Below, one piece after another: positions 42,560 through 50,296 of a stretch of 64,000 bases of DNA. Within the stretch, counting starts at the first letter, position 1. Every line of letters begins with the position of its first letter. This DNA is from Youngiibacter fragilis 232.1 (GTDB taxonomy: Bacteria; Bacillota; Clostridia; Clostridiales; Clostridiaceae): positions 1 through 64,000 of the forward strand of contig NZ_AXUN02000179.1 of NCBI RefSeq assembly GCF_000495435.3. Reading direction: 5' to 3'. The position numbers were made by a program, and so were the translations under genes. The notes under the pieces are model-generated. The model worked only from the letters and a program-made list of their open reading frames with translations, searched no databases and was not told where the DNA came from.

Positions 42560-44128
42560 CTATCTCACCAGCCTTTCCTTAAGAGTGATACCGCATTTCA
42601 TCTTGAAGCCTATTTCAACATGCGAATATGCAACGATTCTTTCTACATAGCGGTCAAAAAGATTTTCCTCGAAGCTATCAATCGGCTCTGCCTTTGAGAC
42701 ATGCCTTAAAAGCTGTTCAACTTCAGTGGCAACAGTCATTTCACCATTCACCGATCTAGAAACGGCTTCTTTTTGCTCCTTTAGCAGAGCGGCTTCCTTT
42801 CGGAGCTCATTGTTCTGTGCATTGAATAGGGCTGGCTCTAAATAGCCTTTGGTCATTAGTCCAACCAGCACTTGGCTCCGCTCCGCATTTTCCTCCATCC
42901 TCGATTCAAGCGCCTGGATCTCAATAAGGTTATCTGAGTAGTTCACAGCTTTTAAGCTCTGCAGCAGCGGCTTAAGAATAAACTTATGCCCGAAAATCAA
43001 CTTATTGATCATTGTTATAAAAGCTTGTTGAATAACATCATCCCTTATGGACCGCATTGAACATCCTGAAATGTCGTAGATGTGTTTGGAACAACACCAG
43101 GCAACATATTTTTTATTTCCATTGCCTTGTATCCTTCTTTTGAAGGTACTGCCACACTCGGAACACTTTATTTTCCCGGATAGCGTATACCGATTTTGGT
43201 ACTTGCTGTTCCCCTTTTCTATCCCTTTTTCTTTTCCCCGCTGATTCAACAACTTACCTACAGCTTCGAATTCTTCGTGGCTAATGATTGCTTCATGATG
43301 CTTCTTTATTAGGTATTGATCCTTCTCACCGTAGTTATAATGCCTGTTGAAATGATCATCGGTATAGGTCTTTTGTAAAATCACATCTCCTGTGTATCTC
43401 TCGTTGCATAAAATACCGCGAACCGTGGTGGCCGTCCAGTTTGCTTTTCTTCTTGATGGTATGCCATCATTTTTCAGACCATCAGCAATTTTATGAGTTC
43501 CTTTGCCAGATAAGGCTTCTGCAAAAATACGCTTCACAATTGCTGCCAGTTCTTCGTTCACAACCATCTCTCCATCCAAATAATCGTAACCATAGGGTGG
43601 ATAGGAGAGTTTATATGTCCCATTCTGGAAACGCTTCTGTATTGACCATTTGCTGTTTTCAGAAATAGAAATTGACTCGCTTTCAGCCAGACTGCTCAGG
43701 ATCGTTAACATCAGTTCACTATCCATCGATTGTGTATTGATGTTTTCCTTTTCGAAGTATATGAAGACTCCGAGGTCGGTCAGCTTACGCACTAGCTCAA
43801 GACAATCTGTTGTATTTCTGGCAAACCTGCTGATTGACTTGGTTACTATGAAATCAATCTTCCTCTGTTCACAGTCTTTCAGCATTCTCAACAATTCAGT
43901 GCGCTTTTCCTTTTTGGTACCTGTAATCCCCTCATCATAGTAAATCCCTGCGAGCTCCCATTCCGGATTTGCTTTTATGAAGGATTCATAATGTATCTTT
44001 TGAGCTTCAAGGCTGACTAATTGTTCATCACTATCTGTAGAAACTCGGCAATAGGCTGCCACACGCAGCTTCGGTTTTGCAGCTATTGATTCTGCCGATA
44101 TTTTCGTTACTTTTCTCACCATTCTCAC
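42560..44128 (-). CDS. Large serine recombinase 2
   Basis: A 522-aa recombinase related to but different from the one at 40573. It has [20 protein letters not shown] (active Ser), [47 protein letters not shown], then recombinase domain with YPPYGYDYLDGEMVVNEE, zinc ribbon IKCSECGSTFKRR, and a C-terminal coiled coil (EIQALESRMEENAERSQVL). It touches the short recombinase gene at its stop. A pair of full-length serine integrases might act together or one might be a directionality partner. Confidence 0.92.
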   Translation of the reverse strand: MRMVRKVTKISAESIAAKPKLRVAAYCRVSTDSDEQLVSLEAQKIHYESFIKANPEWELAGIYYDEGITGTKKEKRTELLRMLKDCEQRKIDFIVTKSISRFARNTTDCLELVRKLTDLGVFIYFEKENINTQSMDSELMLTILSSLAESESISISENSKWSIQKRFQNGTYKLSYPPYGYDYLDGEMVVNEELAAIVKRIFAEALSGKGTHKIADGLKNDGIPSRRKANWTATTVRGILCNERYTGDVILQKTYTDDHFNRHYNYGEKDQYLIKKHHEAIISHEEFEAVGKLLNQRGKEKGIEKGNSKYQNRYTLSGKIKCSECGSTFKRRIQGNGNKKYVAWCCSKHIYDISGCSMRSIRDDVIQQAFITMINKLIFGHKFILKPLLQSLKAVNYSDNLIEIQALESRMEENAERSQVLVGLMTKGYLEPALFNAQNNELRKEAALLKEQKEAVSRSVNGEMTVATEVEQLLRHVSKAEPIDSFEENLFDRYVERIVAYSHVEIGFKMKCGITLKERLVR

Positions 44129-44180
44129 CTCCTTCAGGTATGTGACATATTACCTCCGAGTGCCCACTATATCAAGGTAT

Positions 44181-44402
44181 TTAAGGCGTTAGCTGTGCAT
44201 ATAAAGGTGAGAAAATCTGCCGGTTTAGCTTATTGATTTTATCGAATTCATCCTCAGAAATCAGACCCATTTTCAGCATTGTGCGAAGTATTTTTTCTGA
44301 TCTCAAGTAGTCTATTTCACTCTGAAATTCATCAGGTGTTAATGGTTTGCGTTTTGAAACGACATTAGCATTTGATCCATCTGTAATTTTTGTGACTTGC
44401 AT
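44181..44402 (-). CDS. SHOCT-domain small protein
   Basis: A 73-aa protein. ATG 44402 (MQVTKITDGSNANVVSKRK) chosen for aggagg. The C-terminal SHOCT-like segment (PDEFQSEIDYLRSEKILRTMLKMGLISEDEFDKI) is seen in small proteins directly upstream of clostridial triple recombinase clusters. The role is unknown; excisionase-like function has not been shown. It lies 50 bp upstream of recombinase 2 and downstream of the amidase terminator. Confidence 0.75.
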   Translation of the reverse strand: MQVTKITDGSNANVVSKRKPLTPDEFQSEIDYLRSEKILRTMLKMGLISEDEFDKINKLNRQIFSPLYAQLTP

Positions 44403-44487
44403 ATAGCTTGACCTCCTCTTCCGCAGGAATCCATCCTGCACCTATATGCAAAAATCTGAGATAATTCGAACCCCCAATCTCAAACAT

Positions 44488-44525
44488 GAAAAAATGGCCC
44501 GAAGAGCTTTTACACTCCTCGGGCC
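44488..44525 (-). terminator. Terminator after the lysis genes
   Basis: On the minus strand GGCCCGAGGAG, loop TGTAAAAG, CTCTTCGGGCC, then ATTTTTTC. Eleven-bp stem with one mismatch. It separates the late operon from the recombinase operon. Confidence 0.85.
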
Positions 44526-44536
44526 TCGTTAAATAA

Positions 44537-45196
44537 TCAATCGTATTTTATGTAGGCGTCAGTAAATCCTGCTTTTTTTGCTTTTGCAAGCTGTTCTTCT
44601 GCATTTGACTTGACGGAATATGCCCCAATCTGAACACGATAATAACTCTTTGAACTGTTGGTTTCTGCTTCTACGGCCTTATAGGCAATACCGAAATATT
44701 TCAACACGCCCTTTGCTAGTGCTATTCCTATCGCTTCTATATTACTGACTATCCAGGCGGCATCTTCTGCATTGTCGTGGAAAGCTATCTCCACCAAAGC
44801 TGCCGGAGCATTCGTATTCCGAAGTTCATACAAGCTTGGATTAAACTTTACACCTCGATCCGATGTTGGTGTCAGCGGTTCAATTTCTGAATAGATTGCC
44901 TTAGCCGCCTTTTCACCATTTCCACCTGCAGCATAAGCAAAGACCTCACCGCCCCTTCCTCCTCCAGCATTACTATGAATGGCAAAATGCAGATCTGGTT
45001 TAACTTGATTGCTGTCATTCACCACCTGACCCAAGCTCCACTCTGGCCTGCTCCTATAAACATCCACACCATGATTCTGAAGCACCTTTTGTGTGATGTC
45101 AGCTATTTCATTCATTCTTGTTTCTTCAACTCCATAGCTTCCATAGCCCTGGTTATGCTCCTGAGTTGATGGACTTAAATATATTGATTTCCCCAT
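44537..45196 (-). CDS. N-acetylmuramoyl-L-alanine amidase (endolysin) with SPOR domain
   Basis: A 219-aa lysis enzyme. Residues 1 to about 175 are an Amidase_3 domain, a zinc amidase: IYLSPSTQEHNQGYGSYGVEE, HFAIHSNAGGGRGGEVFAY and AALVEIAFHDNAEDA with His and Glu zinc ligands. The C-terminus (SYYRVQIGAYSVKSNAEEQLAKA) is a SPOR domain that binds denuded glycan strands. It cuts the peptide stem from the cell wall sugar. It starts at the stop of the holin gene. Confidence 0.92.
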   Translation of the reverse strand: MGKSIYLSPSTQEHNQGYGSYGVEETRMNEIADITQKVLQNHGVDVYRSRPEWSLGQVVNDSNQVKPDLHFAIHSNAGGGRGGEVFAYAAGGNGEKAAKAIYSEIEPLTPTSDRGVKFNPSLYELRNTNAPAALVEIAFHDNAEDAAWIVSNIEAIGIALAKGVLKYFGIAYKAVEAETNSSKSYYRVQIGAYSVKSNAEEQLAKAKKAGFTDAYIKYD

Positions 45197-45600
45197 TATA
45201 CTTTTTCCTCCTTATTGAGTTGCTCTAGTACACCCTTGAGCTTTTCAGGGATGGGAAGACCTATCTTTGCAGTATTTTCCAAGATGCTAATTCCCTCATT
45301 GGAGAGATAGAAAAAAATGACAGCAGTCCTTATGGCACTTCCGTTTTGTAATAGCTCTGAATCTATTATCTGACCAACAGCAACCAGTGAAAATATAAGC
45401 ACTTTCTTGAAGATGCCCCTGAAGCCCACTTCGCTTGAGAGTCGTTTTTCAAGGACCGCCACCATGATGCCGGTGATGTAGTCGATGACTACAAATGCCA
45501 CCAGGGCATACAGGAAGCCGTCCCATCCGCCGAGAAAGTAGCCGATGTAGCCGCCCACAGCGGCAATGATGATTTGAAAAGTGTTGATGATGTCTTTCAT
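45196..45600 (-). CDS. Phage holin family protein
   Basis: A 134-aa membrane protein. ATG 45600 (MKDIINTFQIIIAAVGGYIG) fits aaggagg. Three or four hydrophobic segments: IIIAAVGGYIGYFLGG, LYALVAFVVIDYITGIMVAVL, KVLIFSLVAVGQII and TAVIFFYLSNEGISIL. The D-Y-I-T-G-I and S-x-x-G-F-R-G segments mark the phage_holin_4 (TcdE-like) family. It forms pores that release the amidase at the end of infection. Confidence 0.9.
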   Translation of the reverse strand: MKDIINTFQIIIAAVGGYIGYFLGGWDGFLYALVAFVVIDYITGIMVAVLEKRLSSEVGFRGIFKKVLIFSLVAVGQIIDSELLQNGSAIRTAVIFFYLSNEGISILENTAKIGLPIPEKLKGVLEQLNKEEKV

Positions 45601-45615
45601 TAGTTCCTCCTTCAT

Positions 45616-45646
45616 AAAAACAGGAAGGACCCGAAGGCCCTTCCTG
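45616..45646 (-). terminator. Terminator between receptor-binding and holin genes
   Basis: On the minus strand CAGGAAGG, GCCTTCGGGT, CCTTCCTG, then TTTTTATG. Eight-bp stem with a stable inner part. It lies between the tail protein and the holin, so it may tune lysis gene levels. Confidence 0.75.
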
Positions 45647-45666
45647 AATTAGTACTATTTATTTTT

Positions 45667-48573
45667 TTAAGGTTCCGTGACCCTGAACCAGTCGCACCTC
45701 CCCTTATAGGTCAGGCCGTTGGAGTTGTTGCGGAAATATCCGATTCCGACATGGCTGATCGCCGACAGGAAGTTCGAGATGGTTTCCGTGAATACCTGCC
45801 ACCAGAAATCACCGTCGATAGACATGTCCAGAAAGTATGAACTTCCAACCTTGCGGATCCTCACATAAATGAAGTTGGAATCCCATCCGCCGTTCAGGTA
45901 AGCATCGCTCGAGTAAGCGGTGTTTGATGTGAATTTGATCGCTTGCATGCCTGAGTAACTGTCCCTGGAGCATTTGCCAAAAATGATCCTTCTGCTGTTG
46001 GCGCTGTTGTAAAGGCAAATGCCGATATTGAAGTAGTTGAGTCTCGGCCCGTTGAGCATGACCTTGGCTGTTGCGGTGAAATCTCCTGCAGGCGCTGCCT
46101 GGACCAATAACCTCGTATGGTCGCTGCCTGGCAGAATGTCAATCGCCCCATAACGACCATTTTCAGTCCATGTTGCCGTACCTTGATTGACCCATGACCA
46201 TTTCGTATCCATTACGGTATCATCGAACTCGTCGTCCTTTGAATGCGGGTTTGCAGGCGGGGCGTCGATTGGATTCGTGTAACTTGTACCGCTGCCGCCT
46301 GCCGAAGATATTGTAATCGTCTTTTGTTCGTCGTTTTGGGCGATGGATACGTTGGTGCCGGCTGCCAAGGTAACATCTCCGACCAGGGCATTCCCGCCTG
46401 TCCTCTTAATACTTGAAACCCTTGGGATGGCCGTATGCAGGTCAGCAGCATGCCTTTCATCGTTAAAGTACTGGGGATGGTCGTCTGCATTCAAGCCTTG
46501 TAGTGAGCCATGGGTATGGTTATGGCTCACTCCGGCAGGGCTTTCGGTTGAAGGGGTTGAGAGGGAGCTGTTCTGCGTGAACATCGACATCCGTTCAACC
46601 AGCTGGTTCATCCGGATTTCATGCTCAAGCATGATGTTGTTCAGCTCAAGGACATAGCTTAAAGCACCTGATTCATCTTCCTCGCAGGTGATTCCTTTGA
46701 CCCTGACTTTCCCGTCAAAGCCTTCCGTGTCGCTTCCTTCTGGTGGAATGTACCAGCCGATCCAGTCGCCCATCATGAAGGTTTCAAAAGGCTTGAGTTT
46801 GATGCCTTCAGAGTCTATGAATTTGATGACGCTTCCCTGAATGCCCCAGCTGACTTGCGCCGCCCCTCGAAGGAAAAGCTGACCATAATCCTGGAGCTTT
46901 GCCCAGTCGCTGGGGATGTTCCTCGCCTGGAGGTAACCTTCGCGCCTGCCCCAATCCGTCTGGCTTGTGGGGTGCGCCGTCTCGATGAGGCTTCCGCTTT
47001 CGCCTTCGACCAGGAGGGCGTTGGTCATGTTTGTGCTGTCGCTCTGGTTCTGGTGCTTGACGATTGCCTGACCCGGCCGGTATTTGACCGTGTCATACTT
47101 GTCCGCACCTTTTGCCTTGTACAGCTTTAGATGCAGGGTCGGTGTCATCTCGATATCAAAAAGGCCCATGCCTTCGCTGAGTTTCGTGGCCACCTGGGAG
47201 AGCGGTGTACCTGCATGAAAGGAAAGGGTCGTAGAATCCTCGAAAGGATTCCCCAATGTATCCGCATCGGCAGTCCAGTCGATGGAGACCCCGGTGAGGC
47301 AGCCCCTCTGCTGGGCTTCCAGAAGAAGCTGGCGCAAGATAGCGCCGCCGTGCGCATCGGTAAAGGTCCTCTCCAGCGTGGTCGGATGCGGCATTCCTTC
47401 GGGGTACACAACGCCCCGGTCAAGGAGGGAAAGGACGCCCCTGCCGCTTACCTCGATCATCTGCTGCTCGCCCTCATCTACATAGGAAGGCCGTCTTGAT
47501 TCAATGATCCATTTGAAAATGTCGATGCCGTCAAGCCGACACAGGATGAAGTTCTGGTCGGTCACATAATCCCGGCTTCCGCCTTTGTCATCAAACCTGC
47601 TGATGGCAAATTTACCGCTGCCGGGGTTGTTCAGGAGCACCTGAAATGACTTGCTCTTTGCGCCGCTGAGCTGGCAAAGGATGCTGTTGGGATTGTTCTT
47701 ATCGCAAACAAAAAGCTCGATCCCGATATCATCAGCAGGCTCTGCGTCATATACTTCAATACCGATGACATTGCTGTAGCGAACACCTGGGGGATTGGGT
47801 TCTGTGAGTGCAACCTTGACAGCGCCGCTTTCTGCCTCCTGGGGGATCTGAAATACGATCTTGTCCCAGCTCCAGGAGATGATGTTGCAAAGGTGGGTGC
47901 CAAGGTAGACATACCCGCCGTAGCCGCGCAAATATCTGTCAACATTAAGCGGGTCCGCTTCAGCTTTGAAGCCGAACCCGTTTCCATAGATGGTCACAAC
48001 CGAGCCTTCAGAGGCCCTTGTGGTCGATAGTCTTTCAATAAAAGGAAACGGAGGGTCGCTTGTGATGTTCTCATAGTCGTAAAGCGCGCGTCGGTTCGTC
48101 CAGATGTCGGCTTTGGCAACATTCTCGTAGAGTACCATTGTCCGTTTCCTTGGCCACTGGCTCAGCTTTGCGATATTCTCGTAGAAGCCAAGAATCCTTT
48201 TGTTTGTCCAGACTCCAAGTTTTGCGATGCTCAAATAAAATGAAACAGAGCGCTTCAGGACTTGGCTCACGTTCAAGGAACGGACCAGTGAAACGGTAGT
48301 ACCTGATGTGTTGGTGGCTGTGACCCTCCAGTACCAGGTGCCTTCAGACAGAATCACTGCCATCCGGTAAGTGGTGTTGTGGCTCACGTTTATGGATTCG
48401 CTCGTTATTTTGGACGCGCTGTCGAATGTGTCGACGGTGTCCACCTCGACCTTGAGCGATGAGGCGACCAGCTGATTTTCATTATCGCTGTAAGTTACGT
48501 CAAAGGCGCAAATGGTCGCGCTCAGAGATGCCAGGTCGGAAGGCTTGACCAGATTTAAGCTAGGCAGCCCCAT
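45667..48573 (-). CDS. Large phage tail/baseplate protein with lectin-like end
   Basis: A 968-aa structural protein. Parts in order: fibronectin-like beta region (about 1-105); three 18-residue W/K/R repeats (about 111-171); an IPT/TIG domain (EGSVVTIYGNGFGF, about 185-270); a ReqiPepy6 gp37-like baseplate domain (IELFVCDKNNPNSIL, FKWIIESRRPSYVDEGEQQM, about 285-650); a helical linker; the tail-fibre string HGSLQGLNADDHPQYF (about 685); and a concanavalin-like C-terminal domain (about 790-968). It is likely an adhesion or baseplate protein whose last domain binds the cell surface. Prophage 1 tail genes are outside the window, so no comparison is possible. Confidence 0.78.
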   Translation of the reverse strand: MGLPSLNLVKPSDLASLSATICAFDVTYSDNENQLVASSLKVEVDTVDTFDSASKITSESINVSHNTTYRMAVILSEGTWYWRVTATNTSGTTVSLVRSLNVSQVLKRSVSFYLSIAKLGVWTNKRILGFYENIAKLSQWPRKRTMVLYENVAKADIWTNRRALYDYENITSDPPFPFIERLSTTRASEGSVVTIYGNGFGFKAEADPLNVDRYLRGYGGYVYLGTHLCNIISWSWDKIVFQIPQEAESGAVKVALTEPNPPGVRYSNVIGIEVYDAEPADDIGIELFVCDKNNPNSILCQLSGAKSKSFQVLLNNPGSGKFAISRFDDKGGSRDYVTDQNFILCRLDGIDIFKWIIESRRPSYVDEGEQQMIEVSGRGVLSLLDRGVVYPEGMPHPTTLERTFTDAHGGAILRQLLLEAQQRGCLTGVSIDWTADADTLGNPFEDSTTLSFHAGTPLSQVATKLSEGMGLFDIEMTPTLHLKLYKAKGADKYDTVKYRPGQAIVKHQNQSDSTNMTNALLVEGESGSLIETAHPTSQTDWGRREGYLQARNIPSDWAKLQDYGQLFLRGAAQVSWGIQGSVIKFIDSEGIKLKPFETFMMGDWIGWYIPPEGSDTEGFDGKVRVKGITCEEDESGALSYVLELNNIMLEHEIRMNQLVERMSMFTQNSSLSTPSTESPAGVSHNHTHGSLQGLNADDHPQYFNDERHAADLHTAIPRVSSIKRTGGNALVGDVTLAAGTNVSIAQNDEQKTITISSAGGSGTSYTNPIDAPPANPHSKDDEFDDTVMDTKWSWVNQGTATWTENGRYGAIDILPGSDHTRLLVQAAPAGDFTATAKVMLNGPRLNYFNIGICLYNSANSRRIIFGKCSRDSYSGMQAIKFTSNTAYSSDAYLNGGWDSNFIYVRIRKVGSSYFLDMSIDGDFWWQVFTETISNFLSAISHVGIGYFRNNSNGLTYKGRCDWFRVTEP
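48061..48243 (-). repeat. Three-and-a-bit 18-aa tandem repeats inside the tail protein
   Basis: At residues 111-171 the protein repeats FYLSIAKLGVWTNKRIL, FYENIAKLSQWPRKRTM, LYENVAKADIWTNRRAL and then YDYENITSD. Period 18 residues (54 bp). The pattern is Y-E-N-[IV]-A-K-x4-W-x2-[KR]-R. DNA copies have diverged, so the repeat is old and likely structural. Confidence 0.75.
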
Positions 48574-48587
48574 CTAATCACCTCCCG

Positions 48588-49457
48588 TTATGTCCAACTG
48601 CCGACGGTCACAATAGCCCTTGCCGCCTTTGGACCGAGGGTGAGGAGCGGAGGGCCCAGAAGGTTTCGGACAAAGATGGTGCTGGACAGTGAACCCGGGC
48701 CAATGGAAGAAATGTCGAGTACGCTTTGCCATGGCCCGTCCTGGCTGAAGGATATGGTAAAGTCCTCATGGTTCAACTGTATGTTCACGTTGTTGGCAAT
48801 CTTGGTATTGCTGGTATTTTTTATCTTGAAGCTTTGGATCTCGGTCGTGCCTTCCGGCTGGTCTCCAAAATCGATGAGAGAGGTCAAGTCAACCCCCGAT
48901 ACATCAGTCATGACCACGTCATTAACCTGCTCGCCGACAGCCTTTCTCCCATAGAGGTGGATCCCGCAAATATACAGATCCTCAAACTGCGGCGAAGTCT
49001 CCCGGAATCCAATCCTTATTGCTTTGACTGGTCCGGAGAAGGAAAGGGTGAAGATCTTGTTTCTCCAGTGGTCCATATCTGTGTTCGCCGCAGGAATCGT
49101 ATAGACTCCAGTCTCCCAGGTGCCGTCCACACCGTTGGTCGTGTCGGCTGATCCCTGTATAGTATGGCTGACAAAAGAGCACACCGTAGTTGAACTCCAG
49201 TGGAACCCAACTTTATTTACTTCGCGCAATTCCGGGAAAAAGAACCAGAATACGCTGCCGAGTCTGTAGTCGCCAACCTTCCATGATTGGGATCGGTTTT
49301 CCTTGTTCAGGTTTCCTTTAGCTGTGCTGTCAAGCCAGGAAGCTATACCGTTCCCTATGATTTGGCTGATGGTGCTCAAGTCGGACATGCTTCGAAAGCC
49401 AACTTCCGTTCCATCGATGTCATACGGCATCCGATGTTCCGCTACTTCTGCATACAT
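48588..49457 (-). CDS. Phage tail-associated protein of unknown function
   Basis: A 289-aa protein. The N-terminal part (SMSDLSTISQIIGNGIASWLDS, WKVGDYRLGSVFWFFFPELREV, KAIRIGFRETSPQFEDLYICGIHLY) looks like a jelly-roll or discoidin-like carbohydrate fold. The C-terminal part (DFGDQPEGTTEIQSFKIKNTSNTKIANNVNIQL) is a beta sandwich of the ASPM/SPD-2 or Ig type. It lies between the Dit-like and baseplate genes, so it is likely a tail-tip component. I do not recognise the family. Confidence 0.65.
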   Translation of the reverse strand: MYAEVAEHRMPYDIDGTEVGFRSMSDLSTISQIIGNGIASWLDSTAKGNLNKENRSQSWKVGDYRLGSVFWFFFPELREVNKVGFHWSSTTVCSFVSHTIQGSADTTNGVDGTWETGVYTIPAANTDMDHWRNKIFTLSFSGPVKAIRIGFRETSPQFEDLYICGIHLYGRKAVGEQVNDVVMTDVSGVDLTSLIDFGDQPEGTTEIQSFKIKNTSNTKIANNVNIQLNHEDFTISFSQDGPWQSVLDISSIGPGSLSSTIFVRNLLGPPLLTLGPKAARAIVTVGSWT

Positions 49458-49468
49458 AATTCCACCTC

Positions 49469-50278
49469 CTAGAAGAATGCCGGGTAGTATTCCAGCTTGA
49501 TGCTGCCGCCCGACACTCCATTTGTGATTCTCAATTGGTTGTAGCCACTGTTAAGAAGCAGCCAATAGGCATCACCGCCATGCCTGATTGCGGAGAGCAT
49601 GTTGGTGCTACCCTTGGTACATTTGAAATCTCCGGTATTTATAATGACGCTCTCGCCGGGAGCAATGCTTCCCTGGTACTGCAGCCACACGTCGTTGTCC
49701 AAACATTCTAGCTTTGGAGATTCCATCGGGCCGGTAAGGGTAATGGTCGCATCGGTTATCGGGGCAGTTCCGGGATTCTCGTGGCTCCATTCCTGAGTCA
49801 GGGAAGCCACTGCACTCGTCTCGGAAATGGCCAGCGGAGCATAGAAGAAAGGATCCGAAAGCATGAACTCCACAGCGAACTTGGCATATCCGGTCTGTGT
49901 CTTCCCGAAAGTAACGGGGCGGTACACCTCGGCTATGGCTTCACGGACAGTACCGTCTGGGAGGATCCGTTTCAAAACAAACTGCCCCAGCTTTCCGAAT
50001 ACGCTGCTGAGATAGTCAATATTTTCATAAAGGACTTCATTCTCGCTCTTGTCGCTCGGAAGCTTTCCGGTAAGGGGATCCAGGCCGCGAACCCACATGG
50101 GGAGCATGACGATCCGTTCCTCATATCGCTTTTTGATCCATCGTTTCCCGTTTTGGAAAGGCACCTGGATGTTATTGCCCCGGAGACCAGGTGTCCCCAA
50201 ACCCTCAGGGACTTCTATCACTGACCAGGCTTTGGTGTTCAGGCTCACGCCATTAAATTGCCATGTCTGTCCGTTCAA
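49469..50278 (-). CDS. Siphovirus distal tail protein (Dit-like)
   Basis: A 269-aa protein with a TTG start at 50278. N-terminal WQFNGVSLNTKAWSVIEVPEGLG, and LRGNNIQVPFQNGKRWIKK, ERIVMLPMWVRGLDP and AEVYRPVTFGKTQTGYAKFAVEFMLSDPFFYAP match the Dit / phage tail family. Dit forms the hub ring at the tail tip where the tape measure and baseplate meet. It follows the tape measure gene, as expected. Confidence 0.85.
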   Translation of the reverse strand: MNGQTWQFNGVSLNTKAWSVIEVPEGLGTPGLRGNNIQVPFQNGKRWIKKRYEERIVMLPMWVRGLDPLTGKLPSDKSENEVLYENIDYLSSVFGKLGQFVLKRILPDGTVREAIAEVYRPVTFGKTQTGYAKFAVEFMLSDPFFYAPLAISETSAVASLTQEWSHENPGTAPITDATITLTGPMESPKLECLDNDVWLQYQGSIAPGESVIINTGDFKCTKGSTNMLSAIRHGGDAYWLLLNSGYNQLRITNGVSGGSIKLEYYPAFF

Positions 50279-50296
50279 ATCCTAATTCACCTCCCG

